A stretch of 36,342 nt of DNA from Flavobacterium sp. (GTDB lineage Bacteria > Bacteroidota > Bacteroidia > Flavobacteriales > Flavobacteriaceae). The translations under genes were made by a program, and so were the position numbers. The DNA lies in the NCBI GenBank assembly GCA_030145825.1, contig JAIXHM010000005.1:1-36342 (forward strand). The letters run 5' to 3'. Below, in pieces: positions 10,146 to 18,705 of the stretch. The first letter of the stretch is position 1; the number at the start of each line of letters is the position of its first letter. The notes under the pieces are model-generated. The model was not told the origin of the DNA, searched no databases, and worked only from the letters and a program-made list of their open reading frames with translations.

Positions 10146-10190
10146 TTTGTATTGCCTAAAGCAAAATGCATTAAGCCGTAAGCTATTTTT

Positions 10191-10472
10191 ATGTTTAGAA
10201 ATTTTAAACGTAATTCTTATTTAATAGCTGCTTTACTTATTTTTACAATTATATTCTGTAAAATAATTGGAAGCTATAGATATTCAGAGTTTCATGAAAT
10301 TTATAAAGTTGGAATTTATTTTTGTTATTTCTTACATATTTTAAATTTTTCCTTATCAATCTTCAACTTATTTAAAATGCATGAAGTTGGTTTTCTAAAA
10401 ACAAAAAATTTTATTTTTATATTGTTAAGTTTATCTCCAATATTTTTTTTGCTTATTGCTTCCTACTTATAG
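10191..10472 (+). CDS. Small hypothetical membrane protein
   Basis: 93 aa with about 3 hydrophobic segments; no family recognised. Confidence 0.5.
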   Translation: MFRNFKRNSYLIAALLIFTIIFCKIIGSYRYSEFHEIYKVGIYFCYFLHILNFSLSIFNLFKMHEVGFLKTKNFIFILLSLSPIFFLLIASYL

Positions 10473-10479
10473 CTTAAAA

Positions 10480-11181
10480 CTAAATCAAAATATCGCTTTC
10501 TAAATCTGATTTTTCAATTGTAAAGTTAAAACCTAATTTCTCAACCAATTCGATTACTAGTTTCTTATACCAATTTTCACTTTTAGGATGAATGTAAATT
10601 TTCTCAATTAACTGGTTCAAATTTACTTCAATCTTTAATCCATTATCGATGGTTAAATTAGTTTTGCTTACATCGGAAATAATACGAATTTCTCGTTCAT
10701 ATTGAAAACTTTTTCTCTTGAACAAAAACGGAAAAAAAGTATCATCAAAAGGAATAAAATCTTTCTTGTAATCAATATAGTTTACTTCGCCTATATATTG
10801 TTCGTAATGCTTTTCAGGTTTTAACGCTTCTTTTAATCTTCCTATTGTAGATTGTATGGCTAAACCTTCGTTGTTTTTTGTAAAAATTTGCCACATTGCA
10901 AACGATTCATATTCGTTAGCATGCCACGAACTAATTACAACTTTTTCGCGATGCGATTTGTAATAATCTAAAAACTTGGGATTGTTTGCTGCAATTTTTT
11001 TTATTTCCTCGTAAGTTGGTTCCGAAAATGTTCCTTCATATTGATCTTCAAATTTATCGGAACGCGACATAAATAATTGATGCGCTAACAACATATCTAG
11101 AAACTTAGATAAATCTAAGTATTTCCAAACTATAGTGTCATCGTTTTCGGTTAACTTTATATTTTTATTGAGTATGTACAT
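10480..11181 (-). CDS. DUF2971 domain-containing protein
   Basis: 'WKYLDLSKFLDMLLAHQLFMSRSDKFEDQYEG...ISSWHANEYESFAMWQIFTKNNEGLAIQST' is the DUF2971 pattern. Confidence 0.8.
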   Translation of the reverse strand: MYILNKNIKLTENDDTIVWKYLDLSKFLDMLLAHQLFMSRSDKFEDQYEGTFSEPTYEEIKKIAANNPKFLDYYKSHREKVVISSWHANEYESFAMWQIFTKNNEGLAIQSTIGRLKEALKPEKHYEQYIGEVNYIDYKKDFIPFDDTFFPFLFKRKSFQYEREIRIISDVSKTNLTIDNGLKIEVNLNQLIEKIYIHPKSENWYKKLVIELVEKLGFNFTIEKSDLESDILI

Positions 11182-11249
11182 AAAAGAAAAATCTCCATAA
11201 ATTTAGTAATTATATGGAGATAATTTGATAATAAAATTTCTTAAATGGT

Positions 11250-11313
11250 CTCGACTCCGCTCGACCTGACAATTTTGTTAATTCCACTGTCACTTCGAGC
11301 GGAGTCGAGAAGT
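11250..11313. repeat. Divergent pair of B-type palindromic elements forming a 15 bp perfect inverted repeat
   Basis: ctcgactccgctcga (11250-11264) with tcgagcggagtcgag (11295-11309). The right copy TGTCACTTCGAGCGGAGTCGAGAAGT (11288-11313) is identical over 26 nt to one in prmC. Confidence 0.8.
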
Positions 11314-11314
11314 A

Positions 11315-13144
11315 TTATTCGAAAGATTGTAACGAAACTAATTTTGCATAAGTTCCGTTTTTAGCTAAAAGTTCCTCGTGATTTCCTTGTTCAACAATTT
11401 GTCCTTTTTGCATTACCACAATAGTATCGGCGCGTTGAATAGTTGATAAACGGTGTGCAATAACCACTGAAGTTCTATTTTGCATCATATTTTCTAAGGC
11501 TACTTGAACTAATTTTTCGCTTTCTGTATCTAAAGCAGATGTCGCTTCATCTAAAATCATAATCGGTGGATTTTTTAAGACCGCACGAGCAATAGACAAA
11601 CGTTGTTTTTGTCCGCCTGAAAGTTTATTTCCAGCATCACCAATATTTGTATGAATTCCTTGAGGTAAATCTTTTACAAACTCAAAAGCATTAGCCACTT
11701 TTAAAGCTTCAATAATTTCTTCATCAGTTGCATCAAGTTTACCAATTTTAATATTCTCGGCAACTGTTCCATTAAACATGATAGAATCTTGTGTTACCAA
11801 TCCCATTTGATTACGAAGTGATTTCATAGTGACATTTTTGACATTAGTACCGTCAATTTCTATTTCACCTTTTTCTACATCGTAAAAGCGCATTAATAAA
11901 TTAGCAATAGTACTTTTCCCTGAACCAGATTGACCAACTAATGCAACTGTTTTACCTTTTGGAACATACAAAGAAAAATCTTTTAAAACAGGTTCATCAT
12001 TATAAGCGAACGTTACATTTTGTATCGAAATTCCGTCTTCAAACTTCTGAATTTCAGAGGCACCTTCTTTATCTACAATTGGATTTTCAACTTCTAATAC
12101 TTCAAAAACACGCTCTGCAGCGGCCAAACCATTTTTAACTTGGTAAGAAGCTTTTGAAATAGATTTTGCAGGAGTTAAAATATTGTAAGCCAAACCAATA
12201 TATGCAATAAAAAGGGAACCCGTTAATGATTTTTCTACTAAAACTAAATTTCCACCATAGAATAATAATACCGAAATAACAACAATACCTAAGAACTCAC
12301 TTAAAGGAGAAGCTAAATTGTTTTTTTTGCCAATATTATTTGTTAAACGATATAATCTATTAATAGAGGCATTAAAATTACCAATAAAAAAGTTTTCGGC
12401 ATTATAGCCTTTTACAACTTTTAAACCCGTTAAACTTTCTTCAACTATTGAAATTAAATATCCGTTTTCTTGTTGAACTCTTATCGATTTACTTTTTAAA
12501 GATTTTCCTATTTTAGAAATAATAAAACCTGAAATTGGAATAAAAATAAACACAAACATGGTTAATTTCCAGCTAATGTTTATCATGGCTATTAACGAGA
12601 AAATAATCGTTAAAGGTTCTTTTACAATTAGCTCTAATACCATAAAAAAGGAATTCTGTACTTCGTTAACATCGCCAAGCATTCGAGCCATAACGTCTCC
12701 TTTTCTCTTTTCAGAATAGTACGAAACTGGGAGCGAAATTATTTTGCTATACATTTTATCTCGTAAATCTCTTAGAACTCCCGTTTTTAACTTGGTTAAA
12801 TGTTGTAGTGCTAAATAGTTGAATAAATTCTTTAATAAGAAAGTAGAAACTACTAAAGATACTGTTAACAACAAAGCATAATTTGCTCCATAATTCTCAG
12901 AAAACAGATTTACATAATAAAATAAATATTGTTTTGCATAAGAACCAATTTCAAGAATGCCTTCATAGTTTGGAAGTTTTGTAATCTTTTCTTCGTTTTT
13001 AAATAATACTTCAAGAACAGGAAATACTAATACCATTCCAAGAGTACCAAACAATGCATACAATACATTATAAATTACATTCCAAACTACATGAAACTTA
13101 TATTTCTTTGCAAAAGGAATTATTTTCTTTAAATTATTATCCAT
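11315..13144 (-). CDS. ABC transporter ATP-binding protein/permease (MsbA-like exporter)
   Basis: ABC_membrane TM domain; Walker A 'GQSGSGKST', signature 'LSGGQKQR', Walker B 'IMILDEATSALD'. Confidence 0.93.
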   Translation of the reverse strand: MDNNLKKIIPFAKKYKFHVVWNVIYNVLYALFGTLGMVLVFPVLEVLFKNEEKITKLPNYEGILEIGSYAKQYLFYYVNLFSENYGANYALLLTVSLVVSTFLLKNLFNYLALQHLTKLKTGVLRDLRDKMYSKIISLPVSYYSEKRKGDVMARMLGDVNEVQNSFFMVLELIVKEPLTIIFSLIAMINISWKLTMFVFIFIPISGFIISKIGKSLKSKSIRVQQENGYLISIVEESLTGLKVVKGYNAENFFIGNFNASINRLYRLTNNIGKKNNLASPLSEFLGIVVISVLLFYGGNLVLVEKSLTGSLFIAYIGLAYNILTPAKSISKASYQVKNGLAAAERVFEVLEVENPIVDKEGASEIQKFEDGISIQNVTFAYNDEPVLKDFSLYVPKGKTVALVGQSGSGKSTIANLLMRFYDVEKGEIEIDGTNVKNVTMKSLRNQMGLVTQDSIMFNGTVAENIKIGKLDATDEEIIEALKVANAFEFVKDLPQGIHTNIGDAGNKLSGGQKQRLSIARAVLKNPPIMILDEATSALDTESEKLVQVALENMMQNRTSVVIAHRLSTIQRADTIVVMQKGQIVEQGNHEELLAKNGTYAKLVSLQSFE

Positions 13145-14871
13145 TAGTTCAAATTCATTTCTGCAATAATAGTTGCAATTTTTTGGTCTAATTGATTTTC
13201 AACAGATTCAAAATTTTGAGGCATATCTAATTGCGCATGTACACTGAAATAAAATTTAATTTTAGGTTCTGTTCCACTAGGGCGTGCACAAATTTTACTT
13301 CCATCTTCTAAATAATAAATTAATACATTCGATTTTGGAATAGTAATATCAAACTCTTCATTATTCATAAAGTCTTTACCTTTTGAAGTTTGATAATCTT
13401 CTATACAAACCACACGCTCGCCAGCGATTTCTTTCAAAGGATTTTCGCGTAAATCTATCATCATCTGTTTGATTTCGTTTGCACCTTCAATTCCTTTTTT
13501 AGTAATCGAAATTAAATGTTCTTTATACAAACCAAAATCTACCGAAAGATTAATTAATTCTTGGTACAAACTACTTCCTGAAGCTTTTGCTTGCGCTGCA
13601 ATTTCGCAAACTAAAAGTATAGCTGCTACAGCATCTTTATCGCGAACTTTATCGCCTACCATGTAACCAAAACTTTCTTCTCCTCCTCCAATAAACTCTA
13701 GTTCAGGAAAATCTTTAATGAATTTTGCAATCCATTTAAAACCTGTTAAACCTACTTTACACTCTACTCCGTAAGCTTCTGCTAAATCTAACATCAATGG
13801 CGTAGAAACAATAGTTGAACCAATGAATTGCTTTCCTGTAATTTTTCCTGCATGCTTCCATTGTTCTAAAAGAAAAGCTGTCATAATAACCATAGTTTGA
13901 TTACCATTTAACAACTTCATATTTCCTTCTAAATCGCGAACTGCTACACCTAATCGGTCCGAATCAGGATCAGTTCCTACTACAATATCCGCATTAATTT
14001 TATTAGCCAAAGCTAATGCCATTGTTAGTGCTTCTGGTTCTTCAGGATTTGGCGATTTTACTGTAGGAAAGTTTCCGTTTGGTTCTCTTTGTTCTTCTAC
14101 AATATTTACATCATTATACCCTGCTAAATCTAAAACATTTGGAATAGCTTTTACAGAAGTTCCGTGTAAAGGAGTGTAAACAATTTTTAATTTGTCTTTG
14201 AACTCTTGTGGTGTATTAAAACTTGCATTTTCAACTGTAGATTTCCAAAATGCTTGATCAATATCGTTATCAATATACTCGATTAAACTTTCATTTGCTT
14301 CAAAGTTAATATCGCTATATTGTAAGTTTTCAATTTCTTGAATAATTTCAGCATCTTGAGGTGGAACTAATTGTCCGCCATCTTGCCAATATACTTTATA
14401 TCCGTTATATTCTGGTGGATTGTGAGAAGCAGTTAAAACAATTCCTGCATGACAATTTAAATAACGAACTGCAAAAGATAACTCAGGTGTTGGACGTAGC
14501 TCAGAAAACAGAAATACTTTAATTCCGTTTGCCGAAAAAACATCAGCCACAACTTTTGCTAGTGTATTACTATTATGTCTACAATCGTATGCAATTGCAA
14601 CTTTTAATTCTTCTCCTGCAAAAACTTTCTTCATATAATTTGAAAGTCCTTGAGTATTTTTTCCTAAAGTATATTTGTTTATTCGGTTGGTTCCTACACC
14701 CATTACGCCACGCATTCCACCTGTACCGAATTCTAAATTTTTATAAAAACTATCTTCTAATTCTTTCGGACTAGAAGTCATCATTTCTTTAATATTTTCT
14801 TGCGTTTTTTCGTCAAAAACTGGAGTAAGCCATTCGTTGACTTTCTCTAAAATATGTTTTTCAATATGCAT
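13144..14871 (-). CDS. Phosphoglucomutase/phosphomannomutase family (alpha-PGM)
   Basis: 'GTGGMRGVMGVGTNRIN', catalytic 'TASHNPPEYNGYKVYW', 'DPDSDRLGVAV', 'GGGEESFGYMVGD', 'RPSGTEPKIKFYF'. Overlaps the msbA-like start by one base. Confidence 0.95.
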   Translation of the reverse strand: MHIEKHILEKVNEWLTPVFDEKTQENIKEMMTSSPKELEDSFYKNLEFGTGGMRGVMGVGTNRINKYTLGKNTQGLSNYMKKVFAGEELKVAIAYDCRHNSNTLAKVVADVFSANGIKVFLFSELRPTPELSFAVRYLNCHAGIVLTASHNPPEYNGYKVYWQDGGQLVPPQDAEIIQEIENLQYSDINFEANESLIEYIDNDIDQAFWKSTVENASFNTPQEFKDKLKIVYTPLHGTSVKAIPNVLDLAGYNDVNIVEEQREPNGNFPTVKSPNPEEPEALTMALALANKINADIVVGTDPDSDRLGVAVRDLEGNMKLLNGNQTMVIMTAFLLEQWKHAGKITGKQFIGSTIVSTPLMLDLAEAYGVECKVGLTGFKWIAKFIKDFPELEFIGGGEESFGYMVGDKVRDKDAVAAILLVCEIAAQAKASGSSLYQELINLSVDFGLYKEHLISITKKGIEGANEIKQMMIDLRENPLKEIAGERVVCIEDYQTSKGKDFMNNEEFDITIPKSNVLIYYLEDGSKICARPSGTEPKIKFYFSVHAQLDMPQNFESVENQLDQKIATIIAEMNLN

Positions 14872-14926
14872 ATTCGAATATGTTAAAAAGCAAATTTACG
14901 AAGAATAAAAGTAGTAATAAAGCAAC

Positions 14927-15877
14927 TTAAACTTCTTGCTCTATTTTATAGCGTTCTTCGTTATTTTTAGTTCGTAAAATTATTTCTCCTAAAAAGCCAG
15001 CTAAAAATAATTGTGTTCCAATAATCATGGTTGCTAATGCAATATAAAACCACGGATTATCAGTCACTAAAATTGTAGGTTCTTGATGATATAATTTCCA
15101 AAGTTTTAAAACTCCAATAAAACCTGCTGAGATAAAACCGATGATAAACATCAACACGCCAAGAGCGCCAAATAAATGCATAGGGCGTTTACCAAATTTA
15201 GATAAAAACCAAATAGTGATTAAATCTAGAAATCCATTAATGAAACGTTCCATTCCGAATTTAGATTCTCCGTATTTTCGGGCTTGATGCTGCACTACTT
15301 TTTCGCCTATATTAGCGAAACCAGCGTTTTTAGCTAAAACAGGAATATAACGATGCATTTCACCAGAGACTTCTACGTTTTTTACTACTTTGCTATTGTA
15401 AGCTTTTAAACCACAATTAAAATCGTGCAACACAACACCAGAAGTTTTTCGGGCTGCCCAGTTAAATAATTTTGAAGGTAAGTTTTTGCCAATAACCGAA
15501 TCGTAGCGTTTCTTTTTCCAACCTGAAACTAAATCAAACCCTTGTTGAGTAATCATATTATACAGTTCAGGAATTTCATCAGGGCTATCTTGTAAATCGG
15601 CATCCATGGTAATGACCACATCACCATTTGTTCGAGCAAAACCGGCATGCAAGGCTTGACTTTTTCCGTAGTTTCTTAAAAAACGAATACCTTTCACGGC
15701 TGTATCTTGCTGTGAAAGGTTGTGTATGATATCCCAAGAATTATCGGTACTACCATCATCTATAAACCAAATTTCGTAGGAATAGTTATGGGTTGTCATA
15801 ACTTTCTTAATCCAATTATATAGTTCGGGCAACGATTCTTGTTCGTTAAGTAATGGAATAACTACAGATATATTCAT
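14927..15877 (-). CDS. Glycosyltransferase family 2 (DPM1/GtrB-like, polyprenyl-phosphate glycosyltransferase)
   Basis: 'SVVIPLLNEQESLPEL...WFIDDGSTDNSW...VITMDADLQDSPDEIPEL' plus two C-terminal TM helices. Confidence 0.92.
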   Translation of the reverse strand: MNISVVIPLLNEQESLPELYNWIKKVMTTHNYSYEIWFIDDGSTDNSWDIIHNLSQQDTAVKGIRFLRNYGKSQALHAGFARTNGDVVITMDADLQDSPDEIPELYNMITQQGFDLVSGWKKKRYDSVIGKNLPSKLFNWAARKTSGVVLHDFNCGLKAYNSKVVKNVEVSGEMHRYIPVLAKNAGFANIGEKVVQHQARKYGESKFGMERFINGFLDLITIWFLSKFGKRPMHLFGALGVLMFIIGFISAGFIGVLKLWKLYHQEPTILVTDNPWFYIALATMIIGTQLFLAGFLGEIILRTKNNEERYKIEQEV

Positions 15878-15880
15878 GTA

Positions 15881-16411
15881 TTATATTAATTCTTGTGGTT
15901 TTCTTTTGAAGATTGCTGCCAAAATTAATCCAAAAATAATAGAACCAATTAAAGAACCTCCAAAACTTTTTACAACTCCCATTGTTGAGAACTGAGGTGT
16001 TTCTTCCATTTGAGTTACAACTTCTTTTATTTTCTCTGTTGGTACATTATATTTTTGTAAATTTTCTACTTGAAATTCAACCAAAGCCTGACTTACTAAA
16101 TCGCGAGTATCTGTATCAATAACATTAAACAATAATATAGTAAAAAGCGAAGACATTAAAATTCCTATTAATGCACCCAGGAAATAACCCGTAAATCCGT
16201 CTTTAAAACTCATGTAACCGCCTAATTCTTTTCTTAAATTCATTAACTGAAATACACCAATTCCTATATAAATGAAAAGCAAAGAAAAACCTATCCACAT
16301 ATTAGTAAATAAATGATAATCAATTAAATACATTAAAAGAGTAGCTGTAATTGCAAATATTCCAGAGATTAATCCAAATTTAATAGCATTTTTTTTAATA
16401 ATTTCGTTCAT
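15881..16411 (-). CDS. DUF4199 domain-containing membrane protein
   Basis: 4-TM pattern with 'GGYMSFKDGFTGYFLGALIGILMSSLFTILLFNVID', DUF4199-like; 3 nt from the GT2 gene. Confidence 0.8.
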   Translation of the reverse strand: MNEIIKKNAIKFGLISGIFAITATLLMYLIDYHLFTNMWIGFSLLFIYIGIGVFQLMNLRKELGGYMSFKDGFTGYFLGALIGILMSSLFTILLFNVIDTDTRDLVSQALVEFQVENLQKYNVPTEKIKEVVTQMEETPQFSTMGVVKSFGGSLIGSIIFGLILAAIFKRKPQELI

Positions 16412-16493
16412 GTTTTTGGTTGTTTAGTTATACAAATATAGAATTTTATTATTACTACTTATCAGTATAAAATATTTAAAAAAAGTTACACTA

Positions 16494-16526
16494 TTGCTTG
16501 TAAATTAAAAATTTAGTGTAAATTTG
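16494..16526 (+). promoter_or_regulatory. Bacteroidota-type promoter for rpmE2
   Basis: TTG (16494-16496 or 16498-16500) and TAAATTTG at 16519-16526. Confidence 0.6.
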
Positions 16527-16557
16527 CACTCTCAAATAAAAAAGATTAATAATAAAA

Positions 16558-16612
16558 GGTTATTATGTTGCTTACACCTTTTGAAAAGAAAGCCGCGAAG
16601 TAACTGGTAATC
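16558..16612 (+). promoter_or_regulatory. Candidate structured 5' leader of rpmE2
   Basis: GGTTAT (16558-16563) pairs with GTAATC (16607-16612); GTTGCTT (16567-16573) pairs with AAGTAAC (16598-16604). Lies between the promoter and the L31 start codon. Confidence 0.35.
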
Positions 16613-16632
16613 ACAAATAAAAGATTTACATT

Positions 16633-16884
16633 ATGAAAAAAGGTATTCACCCAGAAAATTACAGATTAGTGGCATTCAAAGATATGTCAAATGAAGATGT
16701 ATTTATTACAAAATCTACAGTAGAAACTAAAGAAACTATCGAAGTTGATGGTGTTGAGTATCCTGTATTTAAAATGGAGATTTCTAGAACGTCTCACCCA
16801 TTTTATACTGGTAAATCTAAACTTATCGATACAGCTGGTCGTATTGATAAATTCAAAAACAAATACGCTAAATTCAGCAAATAA
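16633..16884 (+). CDS. rpmE2: 50S ribosomal protein L31 type B
   Basis: [29 protein letters not shown]...[37 protein letters not shown]. Confidence 0.96.
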   Translation: MKKGIHPENYRLVAFKDMSNEDVFITKSTVETKETIEVDGVEYPVFKMEISRTSHPFYTGKSKLIDTAGRIDKFKNKYAKFSK

Positions 16885-16906
16885 TTTGTTGCAATTTTCA
16901 AAATAT

Positions 16907-16936
16907 AAAAGCTCTGCATTTGCAGGGCTTTTTTTT
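16907..16936 (+). terminator. Rho-independent terminator of rpmE2
   Basis: AAAAGCTCTGCA-ttt-TGCAGGGCTTTTTTTT type hairpin plus T run. Confidence 0.85.
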
Positions 16937-16970
16937 ATGTGCCAAAGTTGTTAAAAGTAAAAGGTGAGGT

Positions 16971-17060
16971 ATAGCCGTGATGGAAACGGTATCTTATTTT
17001 TTGTTGTACTTCGACAGGCTCAGTATGACAAAAAATAAATAAAGTGGACAGCACGATAAC
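16971..17060 (+). repeat. Structured element A, copy 1, with a B-type element in its apical loop
   Basis: TAGCCGTGATGGAAACGGTATCTTATTTTTTGT[tgtacttcgacaggctcagtatg]ACAAAAAATAAATAAAGTGGACAGCACGATA. Pairs with copy 2 at 34871-34956. Confidence 0.7.
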
Positions 17061-17158
17061 TGGTGATTTGAAATCTTGTAGTGTGCTTCATATTTCTAGT
17101 AATTTTTTAGAAAAACTTTGTAACTTAGCGACACTTAAATTTATTGACTTCAAAAATC

Positions 17159-18334
17159 ATGAACTATATACTTTTTGACGGAACGGTTCGCAATGCTTTA
17201 CTTCCGTTTACTTTTACTCGACCAGTGGCCGATATTCGTGTTGGAATTTTAACCATTCGCGAAAAATGGGAAAAATATTTAGGTTACACAACCACCACTT
17301 TAACGGAAGAGTATTTAATGGATAAATTTCCGATGGTGGAAATGGAGGAAAACATAATGATTAATGCTTCGTTTTTTCCGAATGAAGTTTTAGTAGAAAT
17401 GATTTTGAATTTAGAGAAAAATCAGGCGATTATTTCTGGGGAAGAAATTATTGCTTTTTACACGAATGACACGCAAGAAGATATTGATTTTGATGAATAT
17501 GAACTGATTGACTATGAAGAGGATTTTATTCGAATTGAGAATACTTGGGATATTTTTGCAAAAAATGATGTAGCTATTCGTGAAGATTTTGAATTATTGA
17601 CCGAAGGTAGATTTTCGCAACCTATTCCTAAAAGTGTAAATGTAATTGCTCCTGAAAATATTTTTATTGAAGAAGGTGCTAAGTTAGAATTTGTGACTTT
17701 AAACGCTTCTTCTGGCCCCATTTACATTGGTAAAAACACCGAAATCATGGAAGGTTCATTAATTCGCGGACCATTTGCTTTGTGCGAAGAGGCTCAAGTG
17801 AAATTAGGTGCTAAAATTTATGGTGCTACGACTGTTGGACCACATTGTCGTGTGGGTGGTGAAGTAAGTAATTCGGTATTATTTGCGTATTCAAACAAAG
17901 GTCACGATGGCTTTTTAGGGAATTCAGTTTTAGGTGAATGGTGCAATATTGGCGCCGATTCTAATAATTCTAACTTGAAGAATAATTACGAAGAAGTTCG
18001 CTTGTGGAGCTATGAAACGGAAGGTTTTGCTAAAACCGGATTGCAGTTTTGTGGTTTAATGATGGGCGATCATAGTAAATGCGGAATTAATACTATGTTT
18101 AATACAGGAACCGTTGTAGGCGTTTCAGCTAATATTTTCGGAAGCGGATTTCCTAGAAATTTTGTACCAAGTTACTCTTGGGGTGGCGCTTCTGGTTTTA
18201 CAACTTATTTAACTAAAAAAGCTTTTGAAACCGCAAAGATTGTAATGAGTCGCCGTCATGTAGCGTTTACCGAGCAAGATGCTGCCATTTTAGAACACGT
18301 TTTTGAAGAAACTAAGAAATACAGAAAAGAATAA
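17159..18334 (+). CDS. GlmU-like sugar nucleotidyltransferase/left-handed beta-helix protein
   Basis: MNYILFDGTVRNALLPFTFTRPVADIRVGILTIREKWE...; hexapeptide-repeat C-terminus 'IEEGAKLEFVTLNASSGPIYIGKNTEIMEGSLIRGPFAL'. Internal ATG at 17159 preferred over TTG at 17144. Confidence 0.9.
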   Translation: MNYILFDGTVRNALLPFTFTRPVADIRVGILTIREKWEKYLGYTTTTLTEEYLMDKFPMVEMEENIMINASFFPNEVLVEMILNLEKNQAIISGEEIIAFYTNDTQEDIDFDEYELIDYEEDFIRIENTWDIFAKNDVAIREDFELLTEGRFSQPIPKSVNVIAPENIFIEEGAKLEFVTLNASSGPIYIGKNTEIMEGSLIRGPFALCEEAQVKLGAKIYGATTVGPHCRVGGEVSNSVLFAYSNKGHDGFLGNSVLGEWCNIGADSNNSNLKNNYEEVRLWSYETEGFAKTGLQFCGLMMGDHSKCGINTMFNTGTVVGVSANIFGSGFPRNFVPSYSWGGASGFTTYLTKKAFETAKIVMSRRHVAFTEQDAAILEHVFEETKKYRKE

Positions 18335-18669
18335 TGTTTGGATTTGTTTTAATTTATTGGGTTGGCAAATATTTTTATAAACTAGCAGAAGAATATAAAG
18401 AAAACAAATGGCTTTATGCAATTTTAGGAATTGCTGTTTATTTTGGAAGTCAATTATTAACAGGAGTGTTTTTAGGGCTTTTAGATCTTGTATTTGGTTG
18501 GAATATAGATTGGGAAGGAAATACAGCCATTAACTTACTTGGACTTCCGATCGGGATTGGCTTTAGTTATTTATTCTATATACTATTAGAACGCAAATGG
18601 AAAAAAGATAAAATTGAAGTCATTGAATCTATAGACGATATTGGAAACCATAATAATGTGGAACTTTAA
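18334..18669 (+). CDS. Small hypothetical membrane protein
   Basis: 111 aa with 3 predicted TM segments; start overlaps the GlmU-like stop (TAATG). Confidence 0.65.
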   Translation: MFGFVLIYWVGKYFYKLAEEYKENKWLYAILGIAVYFGSQLLTGVFLGLLDLVFGWNIDWEGNTAINLLGLPIGIGFSYLFYILLERKWKKDKIEVIESIDDIGNHNNVEL

Positions 18670-18672
18670 TAA

Positions 18673-18705
18673 AAAAAACACTAAGTTATAACTTAGTGTT
18701 TTTTG
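18673..18705. terminator. Bidirectional terminator overlapping the 3' end of the 18686 CDS
   Basis: AAAAAACACTAAGTTATAACTTAGTGTTTTTT: perfect stem with A run on the left and T run on the right. Confidence 0.85.

Noticed and set aside
10480-11181. DUF2971 protein as part of a defence system
   Set aside because: DUF2971 appears sporadically near defence genes, but neighbours here are a small membrane protein and an MsbA-like exporter; no effector, nuclease or toxin partner.
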